Origin: Mycolicibacterium iranicum
GTDB taxonomy: Bacteria; Actinomycetota; Actinomycetes; Mycobacteriales; Mycobacteriaceae
DNA length: 64,000 bases
Direction of reading: 5' to 3'
NCBI RefSeq assembly: GCF_002101705.1
Contig: NZ_LQPC01000028.1
Location: forward strand, 124,001 to 188,000
In this document: positions 28,114-36,952 of the stretch, in pieces
Numbering within the stretch: position 1 is the stretch's first letter
Layout: each line of letters opens with the position of its first letter
Position numbers and translations under genes: made by a program
The notes under the pieces: generated by a model
Database searches by the model: none
What the model saw: only the letters and a program-made list of their open reading frames with translations
What the model was told of the DNA's origin: nothing

Positions 28114-29901
28114 ATGTCCGATGATGTCAGAAAATCGTTGACCGAGCGCAGGGTTGGGCGCCATCGTCGGTCCGACGACTTCCCGGTCCGACAATGGCTA
28201 AAGCTGGGATTGGCCTCTGCCGGTATGGGTGCTGCCTTGCTGGGCTTCAGCCTGGTCGGCCCGGACGCGGCGACGGCAACGGCCGATACCGGTACCGAGT
28301 CCTCGGCATCCGCCGGCTCCTCGGACTCTTCTGATTCTTCGGACTCTTCGGGCTCCACCCAGCGCGCCAAGTCGACGAAGGCCACCAAAGCGGCCGACGC
28401 CGACGTATCGGACGGAGAGACCGGCTCGGATGCCGACTCGGACGGCGACGAGACCGACGACGAAACCGGCGACGGGACCGACGACCGATCGGATGACGAT
28501 GCGGCCGTCGACGACGACCGAGCCGACGAAATCGCAGCCGATGCCAACGACTCCGACGCAGTCTCGAATCTGGTGGAAGTCGCCGACGATGAGGCGGGCG
28601 TCGACTTCGACGGGCCGCCAGCGACTTTGGCAGCGCCGGCAACAGGCGCGACAGCGTCGATGCCGCCGTACGAATCACAGCAGAGCCCATATCAGGAGGC
28701 AGTAGCTGAGATTCTTCAGAACTGGACTGATCGGCACCAGACCTGGGTCGATTCGCTCGACGTGTCGGACCAGCGTAAAGAGCGGCTGACGGCATCGTTC
28801 CTGGCGATGCGCCGCACCTTCTTCAACCAGGCGCCGACCGTGGCACCGATCCAGGTCACGGGAGTGATCAGCGGGCCGATCACCGGCACCGTCGGTGCGA
28901 TCGATCCAGACGGCGACCGTCTCATCTACATCATGACCAGAGGCCCGAAGACCGGCAGTGTGAAACTCGGCGCCGACGGCACCTACACCTATGTGCCCGG
29001 CGATGACTTCGACGGCGTGGACACCTTTCATGTCGTCGCCATCGACGTCGGCCTGCACATGAATCTTCTACAGCCGCTGCGCCCGATCGCCAGCGGACTG
29101 GCCACCTCACTGATCAACCAGGGTGCCGTCAGGTTCGACTTCAACTACACGGCGGGCCGCGACTATTGGTCCGACGAGAGCAGGGGTGCGCTTCACCGTG
29201 CTGCGGACCTGCTAATCGAGCACTTCCGAGTCGTCAAGCCGGTGGTCTTGACCTATGACGTAACGGGTTTCGAGGACGAGAACGTCGGCACGATCGCCAA
29301 CGCGTACGGCTTGCTGACCAATGAGCAGAGCGGATTCTGGTACACGCGAATCCAGCACGAGATCATCACCGGTGAGGACCTCAACGGCCAAGAGGCCGAC
29401 GGCTACATCAACGTGAACTTCGCGAAGCCACTGGCATTCGGCGATGACGTTCCCGCCAACCAACTCGACTTCACGACCACGATCATGCACGAGTTGTTGC
29501 ATTCCTTCGGCTTCAACTTCGGCAGTGGTGTAAATGGACGGTGGCACGTTTTCGCTCGCTTCATCATGACCGACGGCGGGAACCGACTGGTCAACGACGA
29601 CTACACGCTCAACACGGCGTATACCCCCAACGTTCTCGGCAGCAATAACGGTCTGTTCTTCGGTGGCGCGAATGCTGTCGCCGCCAACGGGGGGCAGCTG
29701 GTCCGCATCTACACGCCAAATCCGTTGGAGCCCGGCAGTTCCCTCACCCACCTGGATTTGCAGACCTTCGGCAACTTCCTGATGAGTCCGAAGCTGAGCG
29801 GCGGTCCGGGTGTCAGAACACTGACCCCGCTGGAACTCGGAATCTTCAAGGATCTCGGGTACACAGTGGTTCCGTTGGTCGCCCTGCCCACGGCGGTGTG
29901 A
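28114..29901 (+). CDS. Secreted HExxH metalloprotease-like protein with acidic linker
   Basis: Protein of 595 residues. The N-terminal basic stretch and hydrophobic segment (about 27-50) are typical of large secreted mycobacterial proteins. A Ser-Asp repeat and strongly acidic linker cover about 60-155. A cadherin/Ig-like repeat (VGAIDPDGDRLIY, then GTYTYVPGDDFDGVDTF) comes next, and a C-terminal domain holds HELLHSFGF with HELLH at about 459-463. The metzincin third histidine is missing, so the third zinc ligand is unclear. The ATG is chosen because GGGGGAA precedes it; the frame opens earlier. Substrate is unknown. Confidence 0.78.
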   Translation: MSDDVRKSLTERRVGRHRRSDDFPVRQWLKLGLASAGMGAALLGFSLVGPDAATATADTGTESSASAGSSDSSDSSDSSGSTQRAKSTKATKAADADVSDGETGSDADSDGDETDDETGDGTDDRSDDDAAVDDDRADEIAADANDSDAVSNLVEVADDEAGVDFDGPPATLAAPATGATASMPPYESQQSPYQEAVAEILQNWTDRHQTWVDSLDVSDQRKERLTASFLAMRRTFFNQAPTVAPIQVTGVISGPITGTVGAIDPDGDRLIYIMTRGPKTGSVKLGADGTYTYVPGDDFDGVDTFHVVAIDVGLHMNLLQPLRPIASGLATSLINQGAVRFDFNYTAGRDYWSDESRGALHRAADLLIEHFRVVKPVVLTYDVTGFEDENVGTIANAYGLLTNEQSGFWYTRIQHEIITGEDLNGQEADGYINVNFAKPLAFGDDVPANQLDFTTTIMHELLHSFGFNFGSGVNGRWHVFARFIMTDGGNRLVNDDYTLNTAYTPNVLGSNNGLFFGGANAVAANGGQLVRIYTPNPLEPGSSLTHLDLQTFGNFLMSPKLSGGPGVRTLTPLELGIFKDLGYTVVPLVALPTAV

Positions 29902-29964
29902 GCCGTCCGCTGGGAGCACGAAACACAGGCTGGGACAGAATGACTGAGCATCGTCGGGATACAC

Positions 29965-29989
29965 TGCCGGCCAATGGTTCTGGCCGGCA
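29965..29989. terminator. Hairpin after the metalloprotease gene
   Basis: Perfect 9-bp arms (TGCCGGCCA / TGGCCGGCA) with a 7-nt loop in the gap between two convergent genes. No T-run is seen on either side, so use as a terminator is inferred from position. Confidence 0.5.
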
Positions 29990-30075
29990 CCGCATATCGG
30001 ATTAGCTCACGGTCCGCCGCTGGCTGCAGCTCGGCGTCACGTCGGCTACACCGTCGTTGCGCTACCGCAGGGCGA

Positions 30076-30972
30076 CTAGCCGTCGAGCACGTCTCGTAGT
30101 AGGGCGGCCAGCTCTCGCGGCTGGTCGCTCTGCACCGAGTGACCCGAGTTCTCCACGATGTGGACCTTCTGGAATCCCGGCGCGGTACGGGCGAATTCGG
30201 CGGCGTCGTCGTCGTTGACGAAGAAGGAGTTGGCGCCGCGAATCAGCGTCGTCGGGGTGGTGAGGCGGGGCACGTCGTCCCACAGCCCCTCGAACCCCTC
30301 GCCCTTGCGGATGGTGTCGTAGCGCCACGTCCACGTACCGTCGTCGAGGCGTTTGGCGTTGTGGAACACGCCGCGCCGCAACGACTCTCGATCTCGGTGT
30401 GGTGCCGCGGCGACCGTCACCTCCAGCATCGCGTCGAAGGACGGAAAGGTGCGGTCACCTTGGACGAGCGCGACGGTGCCCTTCTGCACATCGGTCATCT
30501 CCGTATGGCGTTCGGGCGCCGACGGTGTGACGTCGACCATGACGAGCTTGCGCACCAGGTCAGGAGCTGCCACGGCGAGTCGCAAGGCCGTCAGTCCACC
30601 CAGTGACATTCCCACCACGAGGTCGGCGTCCGGGGCGAGGTTGCGAACCACCGGCTCCACTGCCTCGGCGTTGAACTTCGGCCCGTAGTCACCGTCCTCG
30701 CGCCAGGCCGAACGGCCGTGCCCGGGCAGATCCAACGCCAGTGCCGGAGCCCCCAGCCCGAGGATGACGGTGTCCCACGTGTGTGCGTTCTGGCCGCCCC
30801 CGTGCAGGAACACGACACGTGAAGCGTCGTCGCCGAACTTCAGGCCACTGATCGGTCCTGCGTCGATTCGGGTCACTGTGGGCAGTGGTCCGGTAAGGCC
30901 GGCCTGGCGGGCGTTCTCCGGGAGAAAGATGAACTCGGACAGGCTGGCCAGCTCGTCATCGGCATCGTCCAT
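30076..30972 (-). CDS. Alpha/beta hydrolase (esterase), Rv0045c-like
   Basis: Hydrolase of 298 residues, identical in length to Rv0045c, whose structure is known and which has esterase activity on short acyl chains. The oxyanion-hole HGGG is at 57-60, the nucleophile elbow GMSLGG places Ser at 123, and the late His lies in NSGHSVQSDQP. The frame extends 143 codons upstream into ino1, but the ATG beginning MDDADDELAS matches the family. It follows ino1 on the same strand across a 158-bp gap that holds a long hairpin, so it is probably transcribed separately. Confidence 0.92.
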   Translation of the reverse strand: MDDADDELASLSEFIFLPENARQAGLTGPLPTVTRIDAGPISGLKFGDDASRVVFLHGGGQNAHTWDTVILGLGAPALALDLPGHGRSAWREDGDYGPKFNAEAVEPVVRNLAPDADLVVGMSLGGLTALRLAVAAPDLVRKLVMVDVTPSAPERHTEMTDVQKGTVALVQGDRTFPSFDAMLEVTVAAAPHRDRESLRRGVFHNAKRLDDGTWTWRYDTIRKGEGFEGLWDDVPRLTTPTTLIRGANSFFVNDDDAAEFARTAPGFQKVHIVENSGHSVQSDQPRELAALLRDVLDG

Positions 30973-31057
30973 GGTCTGACAGTACGCACCGCCGATATTC
31001 GTGTGCGCTCTCAGGGGCCGGTGTGCAACCGTCGACCGTGTGACCGACCCCCTGAAA

Positions 31058-31120
31058 CGCCGAAACTGCATTCCATGCGCCATAGTTCGAGAAAGCGGCG
31101 CGCGGAATGCAGTTTCGGCG
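31058..31120. repeat. Long inverted repeat after ino1
   Basis: Perfect 17-bp arms (CGCCGAAACTGCATTCC and its complement). The stem can continue inward through a 2-nt internal loop with GCGCC/GGCGC. It begins 10 nt after the ino1 stop on the minus strand. It probably forms a strong RNA hairpin. Its sequence is unrelated to the repeats at 18095 and 25748. Confidence 0.85.
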
Positions 31121-31130
31121 GAACGGGTGA

Positions 31131-32219
31131 TTAGCCTTCGATGAACTTCTCCAGCTGCACGCGGGCGAGGTCGTCGGCAAGCTGCTTGGGCGGGCTCTTC
31201 ATCAGGTAGGCCGAGGCGGCTTCGATCGGGCCGCCGATGCCGCGGTCCTTGGCGATCTTGGCGGCGCGGACAGCGTCGATGATGACGCCGGCGGAGTTGG
31301 GGGAGTCCCACACCTCGAGCTTGTACTCCAGGTTCAGCGGCACGTCGCCGAAGGCGCGGCCCTCCAGGCGGACGTAGGCCCACTTGCGGTCGTCGAGCCA
31401 TGCGACGTGGTCCGAGGGGCCGATGTGGACGTTCTTGTCCTCGACCTTGCCGGCCAGCGAGCCCGACAGGTTGGAGGTGACGGCCTGGGTCTTGGACACC
31501 TTCTTCGACTCGAGGCGGGTGCGCTCGAGCATGTTGAGGAAGTCCATGTTGCCGCCGACGTTGAGCTGGTAGGTGCGGTCCAGCGTGACGCCGCGGTCCT
31601 CGAACAGCTTGGCCATCACGCGGTGGGTGATGGTGGCGCCGATCTGGCTCTTGATGTCGTCACCGACGATCGGGACACCGGCGTCCTCGAACTTCTTGGC
31701 CCATACGGGGTCGGAGGCGATGAAGACCGGGAGCGCGTTGACGAACGCGACGCCGGCGTCGATCGCGCACTGCGCGTAGAACTTGTCTGCCTCTTCGGAG
31801 CCGACCGGGAGGTACGACACGAGCACGTCGACCTCGGCGTCCTTGAGGACCTGGACCACGTCGACGGCCTCGGCGTCGGAGATCTCGATGGTGTCGGCGT
31901 AGTACTTGCCGATGCCGTCGAGCGTCGGGCCGCGCTGTACGACGACGTCGGTGGGCGGTACGTCGGCGATCTTGATGGTGTTGTTCTCGGAGGCGAAGAT
32001 CGCCTCGGACAGGTCGAAGCCGACCTTCTTGGCGTCCACGTCGAACGCTGCGACGAACTTGACGTCGCGCACGTGGTACTGGCCGAGCTTGACGTGCATC
32101 AGGCCGGGAACGCTGGCGTTCTCATCGGCGTCCTTGTAGTACTGAACACCCTGCACGAGCGAGGACGCGCAGTTGCCCACGCCGACGATCGCGACCCGGA
32201 CGTCATTGCTTGCGGTCAT
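31131..32219 (-). CDS. ino1: myo-Inositol-1-phosphate synthase
   Basis: NAD-dependent enzyme of 362 residues that turns glucose 6-phosphate into inositol 1-phosphate, the entry to phosphatidylinositol, PIM/LAM and mycothiol synthesis. The nucleotide-binding [15 protein letters not shown] lies at about 10-24, and family segments [34 protein letters not shown] and [12 protein letters not shown] follow. The ATG has AAGGAGAAG before it. It lies 70 bp after the PadR gene on the same strand, as Rv0046c follows Rv0047c. Confidence 0.96.
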   Translation of the reverse strand: MTASNDVRVAIVGVGNCASSLVQGVQYYKDADENASVPGLMHVKLGQYHVRDVKFVAAFDVDAKKVGFDLSEAIFASENNTIKIADVPPTDVVVQRGPTLDGIGKYYADTIEISDAEAVDVVQVLKDAEVDVLVSYLPVGSEEADKFYAQCAIDAGVAFVNALPVFIASDPVWAKKFEDAGVPIVGDDIKSQIGATITHRVMAKLFEDRGVTLDRTYQLNVGGNMDFLNMLERTRLESKKVSKTQAVTSNLSGSLAGKVEDKNVHIGPSDHVAWLDDRKWAYVRLEGRAFGDVPLNLEYKLEVWDSPNSAGVIIDAVRAAKIAKDRGIGGPIEAASAYLMKSPPKQLADDLARVQLEKFIEG

Positions 32220-32289
32220 GACGGCTTCTCCTTGTCCTTACTTCACTGCTTGTTTTCGGTATTTGCGGCTGAGATGTGGGGGTACTCGC

Positions 32290-32835
32290 CTAGGTCTGTT
32301 CGGCGCGGCCCTGCGCCGACTTCTCCGCCGCGATCAACTCGTTGAGCCACTTGACTTCCCGCTCACTGGATTCGAGCCCCAGCTGGTGGAGCTGCCGGGT
32401 GTACCGGTCGAATGAGCTGCTCGCCCGCGCTACTGCTTCACGCAGGCCTTCGCGACGTTCCTCCACCTGGCGGCGACGGCCCTCCAGGATCCGCATCCTG
32501 GCCTCGGCCGGTGTGCGGTTGAAGAATGCAAGGTGAACCCCGAAGCCGTCGTCGGAGTAGTTCTGGGGGCCGGTGTCGGCCACGAGTTCGGTGAAGCGCT
32601 GTTTGCCGGACTCGGTCAACTGGTAGACCCGCCGCGCCCGGCGAACTTTGACCACACCTTCGGGGGCGGCGTCTTCGACGATCAGCCCGTCGGTCTGCAT
32701 CCGGCGCAGAGCCGGGTACAGCGAGCCGTAAGAAAAGGCCCGAAACGCCCCCAGCAGGCCGGTCAGCCGCTTGCGCAACTCGTAGCCGTGCATCGGTGAC
32801 TCCTGGAGCAGGCCCAGGATGGCGAGCTCGAGCAT
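32290..32835 (-). CDS. PadR-family transcriptional regulator, Rv0047c-like
   Basis: Regulator of 181 residues. The N-terminal winged helix MLELAILGLLQESPMHGYEL and FSYGSLYPALRRMQTDGLI is the PadR signature, and the C-terminal half is an alpha-helical coiled dimerisation region rich in Arg and Glu. The frame opens far upstream, but this ATG is preceded by AGGAGG and gives the canonical N-terminus. Being directly upstream of ino1, it may control inositol synthesis; that is inferred from position. Confidence 0.9.
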   Translation of the reverse strand: MLELAILGLLQESPMHGYELRKRLTGLLGAFRAFSYGSLYPALRRMQTDGLIVEDAAPEGVVKVRRARRVYQLTESGKQRFTELVADTGPQNYSDDGFGVHLAFFNRTPAEARMRILEGRRRQVEERREGLREAVARASSSFDRYTRQLHQLGLESSEREVKWLNELIAAEKSAQGRAEQT

Positions 32836-32895
32836 CCAGGAACCTCCTCTTCGGATATATGCGCCGCTACGACGCTCCAACACGTCGCGCAATAG

Positions 32896-32908
32896 TATCG
32901 CGCCGATA
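32896..32908. promoter_or_regulatory. Possible operator upstream of the PadR gene
   Basis: TATCG-CGC-CGATA, an interrupted palindrome, lies about 60 nt upstream of the PadR start. A second AT-rich GATATAT element lies nearer the start in an otherwise GC-rich gap. It may be an autoregulatory site. Confidence 0.35.
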
Positions 32909-32953
32909 TATTGAACGCCACAAGTGGGCCTCACTGAGAGGTAAAACCCCAGT

Positions 32954-33829
32954 TCAGGAGCTGGCGGGCCAGATCGCCTTGGTGTCGCCGTTGGGGTAGA
33001 GCTCGACGCGACCGCCGCCGAAATCACTGCTGACGATGATCTCGATGCCGACGGCGTCGGGTGTGGCGGGATCCTCGGACGGGCTGACCCGCAGCCAGAC
33101 ATCGGTGACGTCGGCGCGGGCGACACCGACGGTTTCCGGCGCGCCGCGCACGATCGCGAGCACCTTTTCGTAGTCGAACTTCGACAGGTCGACCAGCCTG
33201 GCGTCGGCGCTGACCGTCGAGGCGGCACTGCTCGGGTCGCCCCAACCGCCGCGGTACTGGTAGTCGAGGCTGCGCCGATTGTCCTGCGGGTCGGGCCGGT
33301 CGAGGTAGGCGATGTCGCTGTGGATGTCGAGCTCGTAGCCCATCGTGCTGCCGAACTTCTGCCGCATCTGCTCGAACAGGCCCTTGAATCCCCCGAGCGA
33401 TTGCAGCTGTCGCGGCGGGGTCAGCACCTGGGCGGGGATGCCGTCGTCCTTGGCCCCGGGATCGGACTCGAAGCTCAGCGGTGACGGGGTGTTGCCGTAG
33501 AGCCCCCACCCGATGGCCATCCCCAGCACGACGAGAACGGCAGCCATCGCGACCTTGAGGCCCCAGCCCGGCCGGAGCGACGGGCGCTTGATGACTTTCG
33601 CCGTCTTCGGGGTGTCCGTCAGCGACTTGCCGGTCTGGAGATCGGAGATCAGACCTTCCAGCTGACCGAGCGTCGACGCGTTCGTGGCGGCCTTGACCCG
33701 TTCGCCGTGCTCGGCCATCGACAGCTGACCTTCGGCCAGGGCGGTATCGAGGATCTGGCACGTCTCATTGCGGTCACTGTCTTTCGCCCGCGTGCGGGTG
33801 GTGCGAGGTCCTGAGCTGCCCGAAGCCAC
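32954..33829 (-). CDS. DUF1707-type membrane protein, Rv0048c-like
   Basis: Protein of 291 residues. The N-terminal about 65 residues resemble the DUF1707 helical domain (RAKDSDRNETCQILDTAL, then EHGERVKAATNASTLGQLEGL). A single membrane helix lies at about 92-112 (VAMAAVLVVLGMAIGWGLY), and the C-terminal 180 residues are probably extracytoplasmic. A GTG start is used. It is divergent from the DUF5318 gene. Function is unknown. Confidence 0.83.
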   Translation of the reverse strand: MASGSSGPRTTRTRAKDSDRNETCQILDTALAEGQLSMAEHGERVKAATNASTLGQLEGLISDLQTGKSLTDTPKTAKVIKRPSLRPGWGLKVAMAAVLVVLGMAIGWGLYGNTPSPLSFESDPGAKDDGIPAQVLTPPRQLQSLGGFKGLFEQMRQKFGSTMGYELDIHSDIAYLDRPDPQDNRRSLDYQYRGGWGDPSSAASTVSADARLVDLSKFDYEKVLAIVRGAPETVGVARADVTDVWLRVSPSEDPATPDAVGIEIIVSSDFGGGRVELYPNGDTKAIWPASS

Positions 33830-33963
33830 GACGAAGATCGTAAGAGTTGGCCCGGCTTCCGCGCAGGCCAGACTCCATGGCGGTCGTTTCGGAAGGGCGT
33901 CGGTGCGATCTCGGGATGCACGTCGAGCCTCGATGCCCGACCCGCCGACGTACTCTGGTCCTC

Positions 33964-34398
33964 GTGCGATTGCAGCGACAGGTGGTGGATTACGCCCTCC
34001 GGCGGCGATCCCTGCTGGCCGAGGTGTACTCGGGGCGCACGGGTGTCTCGGAAGTCTGCGACGCGAATCCGTACCTGCTTCGAGCAGCGAAGTTCCACGG
34101 CAAGCCGAGTTCGATCATGTGCCCGATCTGCCGCAAGGAACAACTGACATTGGTGTCGTGGGTGTTTGGTGACCATCTCGGCGCGGTATCCGGATCCGCC
34201 CGCACCGCAGAGGAGTTGGTCCTACTGGCCACCAAATACGACGAGTTCTCGGTACACGTAGTGGAGGTATGTCGCACCTGCAGCTGGAATCACTTGGTCA
34301 AGTCCTACGTGCTCGGAGCGGTTCCGCCCCCCAAGGGGTCACGGGGGCCGCGCCGCACCCAGACCGCGCGCGGGACAGCGCGCACGGCAAGTGAATAG
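33964..34398 (+). CDS. DUF5318 zinc-ribbon-like protein, Rv0049-like
   Basis: Protein of 144 residues with the actinobacterial DUF5318 pattern: RLQRQVVDYALRRRSLLAEV, then a CPIC pair and a later CRTC pair that probably hold a zinc. The GTG start is chosen because the conserved region begins at once. Its stop overlaps the ponA1 GTG by 8 bp, so the two genes are coupled. The link with ponA1 is conserved in mycobacteria, but the function is unknown. Confidence 0.85.
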   Translation: MRLQRQVVDYALRRRSLLAEVYSGRTGVSEVCDANPYLLRAAKFHGKPSSIMCPICRKEQLTLVSWVFGDHLGAVSGSARTAEELVLLATKYDEFSVHVVEVCRTCSWNHLVKSYVLGAVPPPKGSRGPRRTQTARGTARTASE

Positions 34399-36952
34399 CG
34401 AAGGGCGCCACGACCGGTCACCCCACGACGCCCGGGACGGGCAGCGGGCGGCCGACAGCGTAGGCGCGAGAAGACCCGCTCACCGACCGGCCGGTCCTGA
34501 TGCCCAGCGCCGCCCACCTGCTTTGCCGCCGGATGACCGCCGCACCGCGATCCTGCCGCCTGTGCGCGACGGCGCGCCGCCACCAACGCGCGATCCGATC
34601 GATGCGGTCAAGCGTGCCCTCGACCGCCCGCGCGAGACACGCACGGGGTCCGGCCCGCCGAACCGTCCGCCAACGCCGCCGGGCGGTCGCCCGCCCGGTG
34701 GAGGCGGACCCTACGGCGGCAGCCCGACCGGTCCGCAGAAGCGCACCCTGCGCGAACAGATCAACTGGAAATGGGTGCGCCGCGGATCGCTCGTCGCCGC
34801 GATCGCGCTGATCGTGCTGCCGCTACTGACATTCGGGATGGCCTACATGATCGTCGACGTCCCCAAGCCCGGGGACATCCGCACCGCGCAGGTGTCGACG
34901 ATCCTCGCCAGTGACGGCAGCGAGATCGCCAAGATCGTGCCGCCGGAAGGCAACCGCGTCGACGTCAACATCGACCAGATCCCGGTGCCGCTGCGCAACG
35001 CGGTGATGGCCGCCGAGGACCGCGACTTCTACTCCAACCCGGGCTTCTCGTTCACCGGGTTCCTGCGCGCCTTCAAGAACAACGTGTTCGGCGGCGACCT
35101 GCAGGGCGGATCGACGATCACCCAGCAGTACGTGAAGAACGCGTTGGTCGGCGACGCCCGGTCGGGCATCGGCGGCGTGATCCGCAAGGCCAAGGAACTG
35201 GTCATCTCCACCAAGATGTCCAGTGAGTGGTCCAAGGATCAGGTGCTGCAGTCCTACCTGAACATCATCTATTTTGGCCGCGGCTCCTACGGTGTCGCCG
35301 CGGCGGCGCAGGCCTATTTCGGCAAGCCCGTCGAACAGCTCAACGTCGCCGAGAGCGCACTGCTCGCGGCGCTGATCCAGCGACCGTCGGTGCTCGACCC
35401 CGCGGTCGATCCCGAAGCGTCCGCCGCGCGGTGGAACTGGGTTCTCGACGGCATGGTCGAGATCGGCGCGCTGTCCCCCGAGGAGCGGGCGGCGCAGGTG
35501 TACCCGCCGACCATCCCGCCGGACCAGGCCAACACTGCGAACCAGACGACAGGTCCCAACGGTCTGATCGAGCGCCAGGTGGTCGACGAACTGCTGTCGA
35601 TCTTCGATATCAACGAGCAGGCGCTCAACACCGAGGGGCTGCAGATCACCACGACCATCGATCCGAAAGTCCAGGCTGCCGCGGTGGATTCGGTCAACGA
35701 GTACATGGAGGGGCAGGACCCCGACATGCGCACCGCGGTCGTGTCGATCGATCCGAAGACCGGCGGCGTCAAGGCCTACTACGGGGGCTCGGATGCGGCT
35801 GGTTTCGATTTCGCGCAGGCCGGCCTGCCGACGGGATCCTCGTTCAAGGTGTTCGCGTTGATCGCGGCGCTGCAGCAGGGGATGGGCCTGGGCTACCAGG
35901 TCGACAGCTCACCGTTGGACGTCAACGGCATCAAGATCACGAATGTCGAAGGCGGCGGCTGCGGTACCTGCAACATCGCCGAAGCGCTGAAGCGTTCGCT
36001 GAACACCAGCTACTACCGCCTGATGCTGCAACTGAACAACGGCCCGCAAGACGTGGCCGACGCCGCGCACCAGGCCGGTGTCGCCGAGAGTTTCCCCGGT
36101 GTGGAGCACACGCTGTCCGAGGACGGGCAGGGCGGCCCGCCCAACAACGGCATCGTGTTGGGGCAGTACCAGTCCCGCGTCATCGACATGGCCTCGGCGT
36201 ACGCGACGATCGCCGCGTCGGGGGTGTACCACAAACCGCACTTCGTGCAGAAGGTCGTCAACGCCGAGGGCACGGTCCTGTTCGACGCCAGCCAGGAGGA
36301 CAACACCGGCGAGCAGCGCATCGACAAGGCGGTGGCCGACAACGTCATCGCGGCGATGCAGCCGATCGCGGGCTACTCCGGCAGGGGCCTGGCGGGCGGT
36401 CGTCCGTCCGCTGCCAAGACCGGGACCAACCAGCTGGGTGACACCGGCGAGAACCGCGACGCCTGGATGGTCGGATTCACCCCGTCGCTCTCGACAGCCG
36501 TGTGGGTGGGCACCGTCGACGGCACCAAACCGCTGATCAACGAATCGGGCGGCTCGGTGTACGGATCGGGTCTGCCGGGCCAGATCTGGAAATCCACCAT
36601 GGACGAGGCTCTCGACGGTACGGAGGACGAGACTTTCCCGAAGCCCGAGGAGATCGGCGGGTACGCCGGGGTGCCGCAAGCCCCGCCGCCGCCGCCGTCG
36701 CCGACGGCACCGCCGCCGCCGTCGGAGACGGTGATTCAACCGACGCTGGAGATCGCGCCCGGCATCACGATCCCGTGGGGCCCGCCGACCACCGTGCCGG
36801 TCGGACCTCCGCCGGCACCCGGAGCTTCGCCGGCGCCCGGGGCTTCGCCGGTCCCGGGGGCGCCGCCAGGACAGCAGACGGTTCCGCCGCCCGGTGCGCC
36901 CGTGGGCGCCCCCGGCGCACCGGTGCCGCCCGGTCCTCCGCCGCCTCCGTGA
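34391..36952 (+). CDS. ponA1: Bifunctional penicillin-binding protein 1A/1B
   Basis: Class A PBP of 853 residues that polymerises and crosslinks peptidoglycan. A Pro/Arg-rich cytoplasmic tail precedes a membrane helix at about 133-157. The glycosyltransferase domain has AAEDRDFYSNPGFSFTGFL near 207 and GGSTITQQYVKNAL. The transpeptidase has the SxxK motif as SSFK near 483, SLNTS as the SxN-type motif and KTGTN near 674. The C-terminus is a long Pro-rich tail. The GTG overlaps the previous gene, and its stop overlaps the next gene's start (GTGA). Confidence 0.95.
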   Translation: MNSEGRHDRSPHDARDGQRAADSVGARRPAHRPAGPDAQRRPPALPPDDRRTAILPPVRDGAPPPTRDPIDAVKRALDRPRETRTGSGPPNRPPTPPGGRPPGGGGPYGGSPTGPQKRTLREQINWKWVRRGSLVAAIALIVLPLLTFGMAYMIVDVPKPGDIRTAQVSTILASDGSEIAKIVPPEGNRVDVNIDQIPVPLRNAVMAAEDRDFYSNPGFSFTGFLRAFKNNVFGGDLQGGSTITQQYVKNALVGDARSGIGGVIRKAKELVISTKMSSEWSKDQVLQSYLNIIYFGRGSYGVAAAAQAYFGKPVEQLNVAESALLAALIQRPSVLDPAVDPEASAARWNWVLDGMVEIGALSPEERAAQVYPPTIPPDQANTANQTTGPNGLIERQVVDELLSIFDINEQALNTEGLQITTTIDPKVQAAAVDSVNEYMEGQDPDMRTAVVSIDPKTGGVKAYYGGSDAAGFDFAQAGLPTGSSFKVFALIAALQQGMGLGYQVDSSPLDVNGIKITNVEGGGCGTCNIAEALKRSLNTSYYRLMLQLNNGPQDVADAAHQAGVAESFPGVEHTLSEDGQGGPPNNGIVLGQYQSRVIDMASAYATIAASGVYHKPHFVQKVVNAEGTVLFDASQEDNTGEQRIDKAVADNVIAAMQPIAGYSGRGLAGGRPSAAKTGTNQLGDTGENRDAWMVGFTPSLSTAVWVGTVDGTKPLINESGGSVYGSGLPGQIWKSTMDEALDGTEDETFPKPEEIGGYAGVPQAPPPPPSPTAPPPPSETVIQPTLEIAPGITIPWGPPTTVPVGPPPAPGASPAPGASPVPGAPPGQQTVPPPGAPVGAPGAPVPPGPPPPP

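Noticed and set aside
28290..28520. Repetitive Ser/Asp codons considered as a tandem DNA repeat or CRISPR-like array
   Set aside because: The repeats are codon-level, in frame with the metalloprotease gene, with no spacers. They encode an acidic linker.
36660..36950. Dense CCG/GCC repeats considered as a regulatory repeat
   Set aside because: They are in frame in ponA1 and encode its Pro-rich C-terminal tail.
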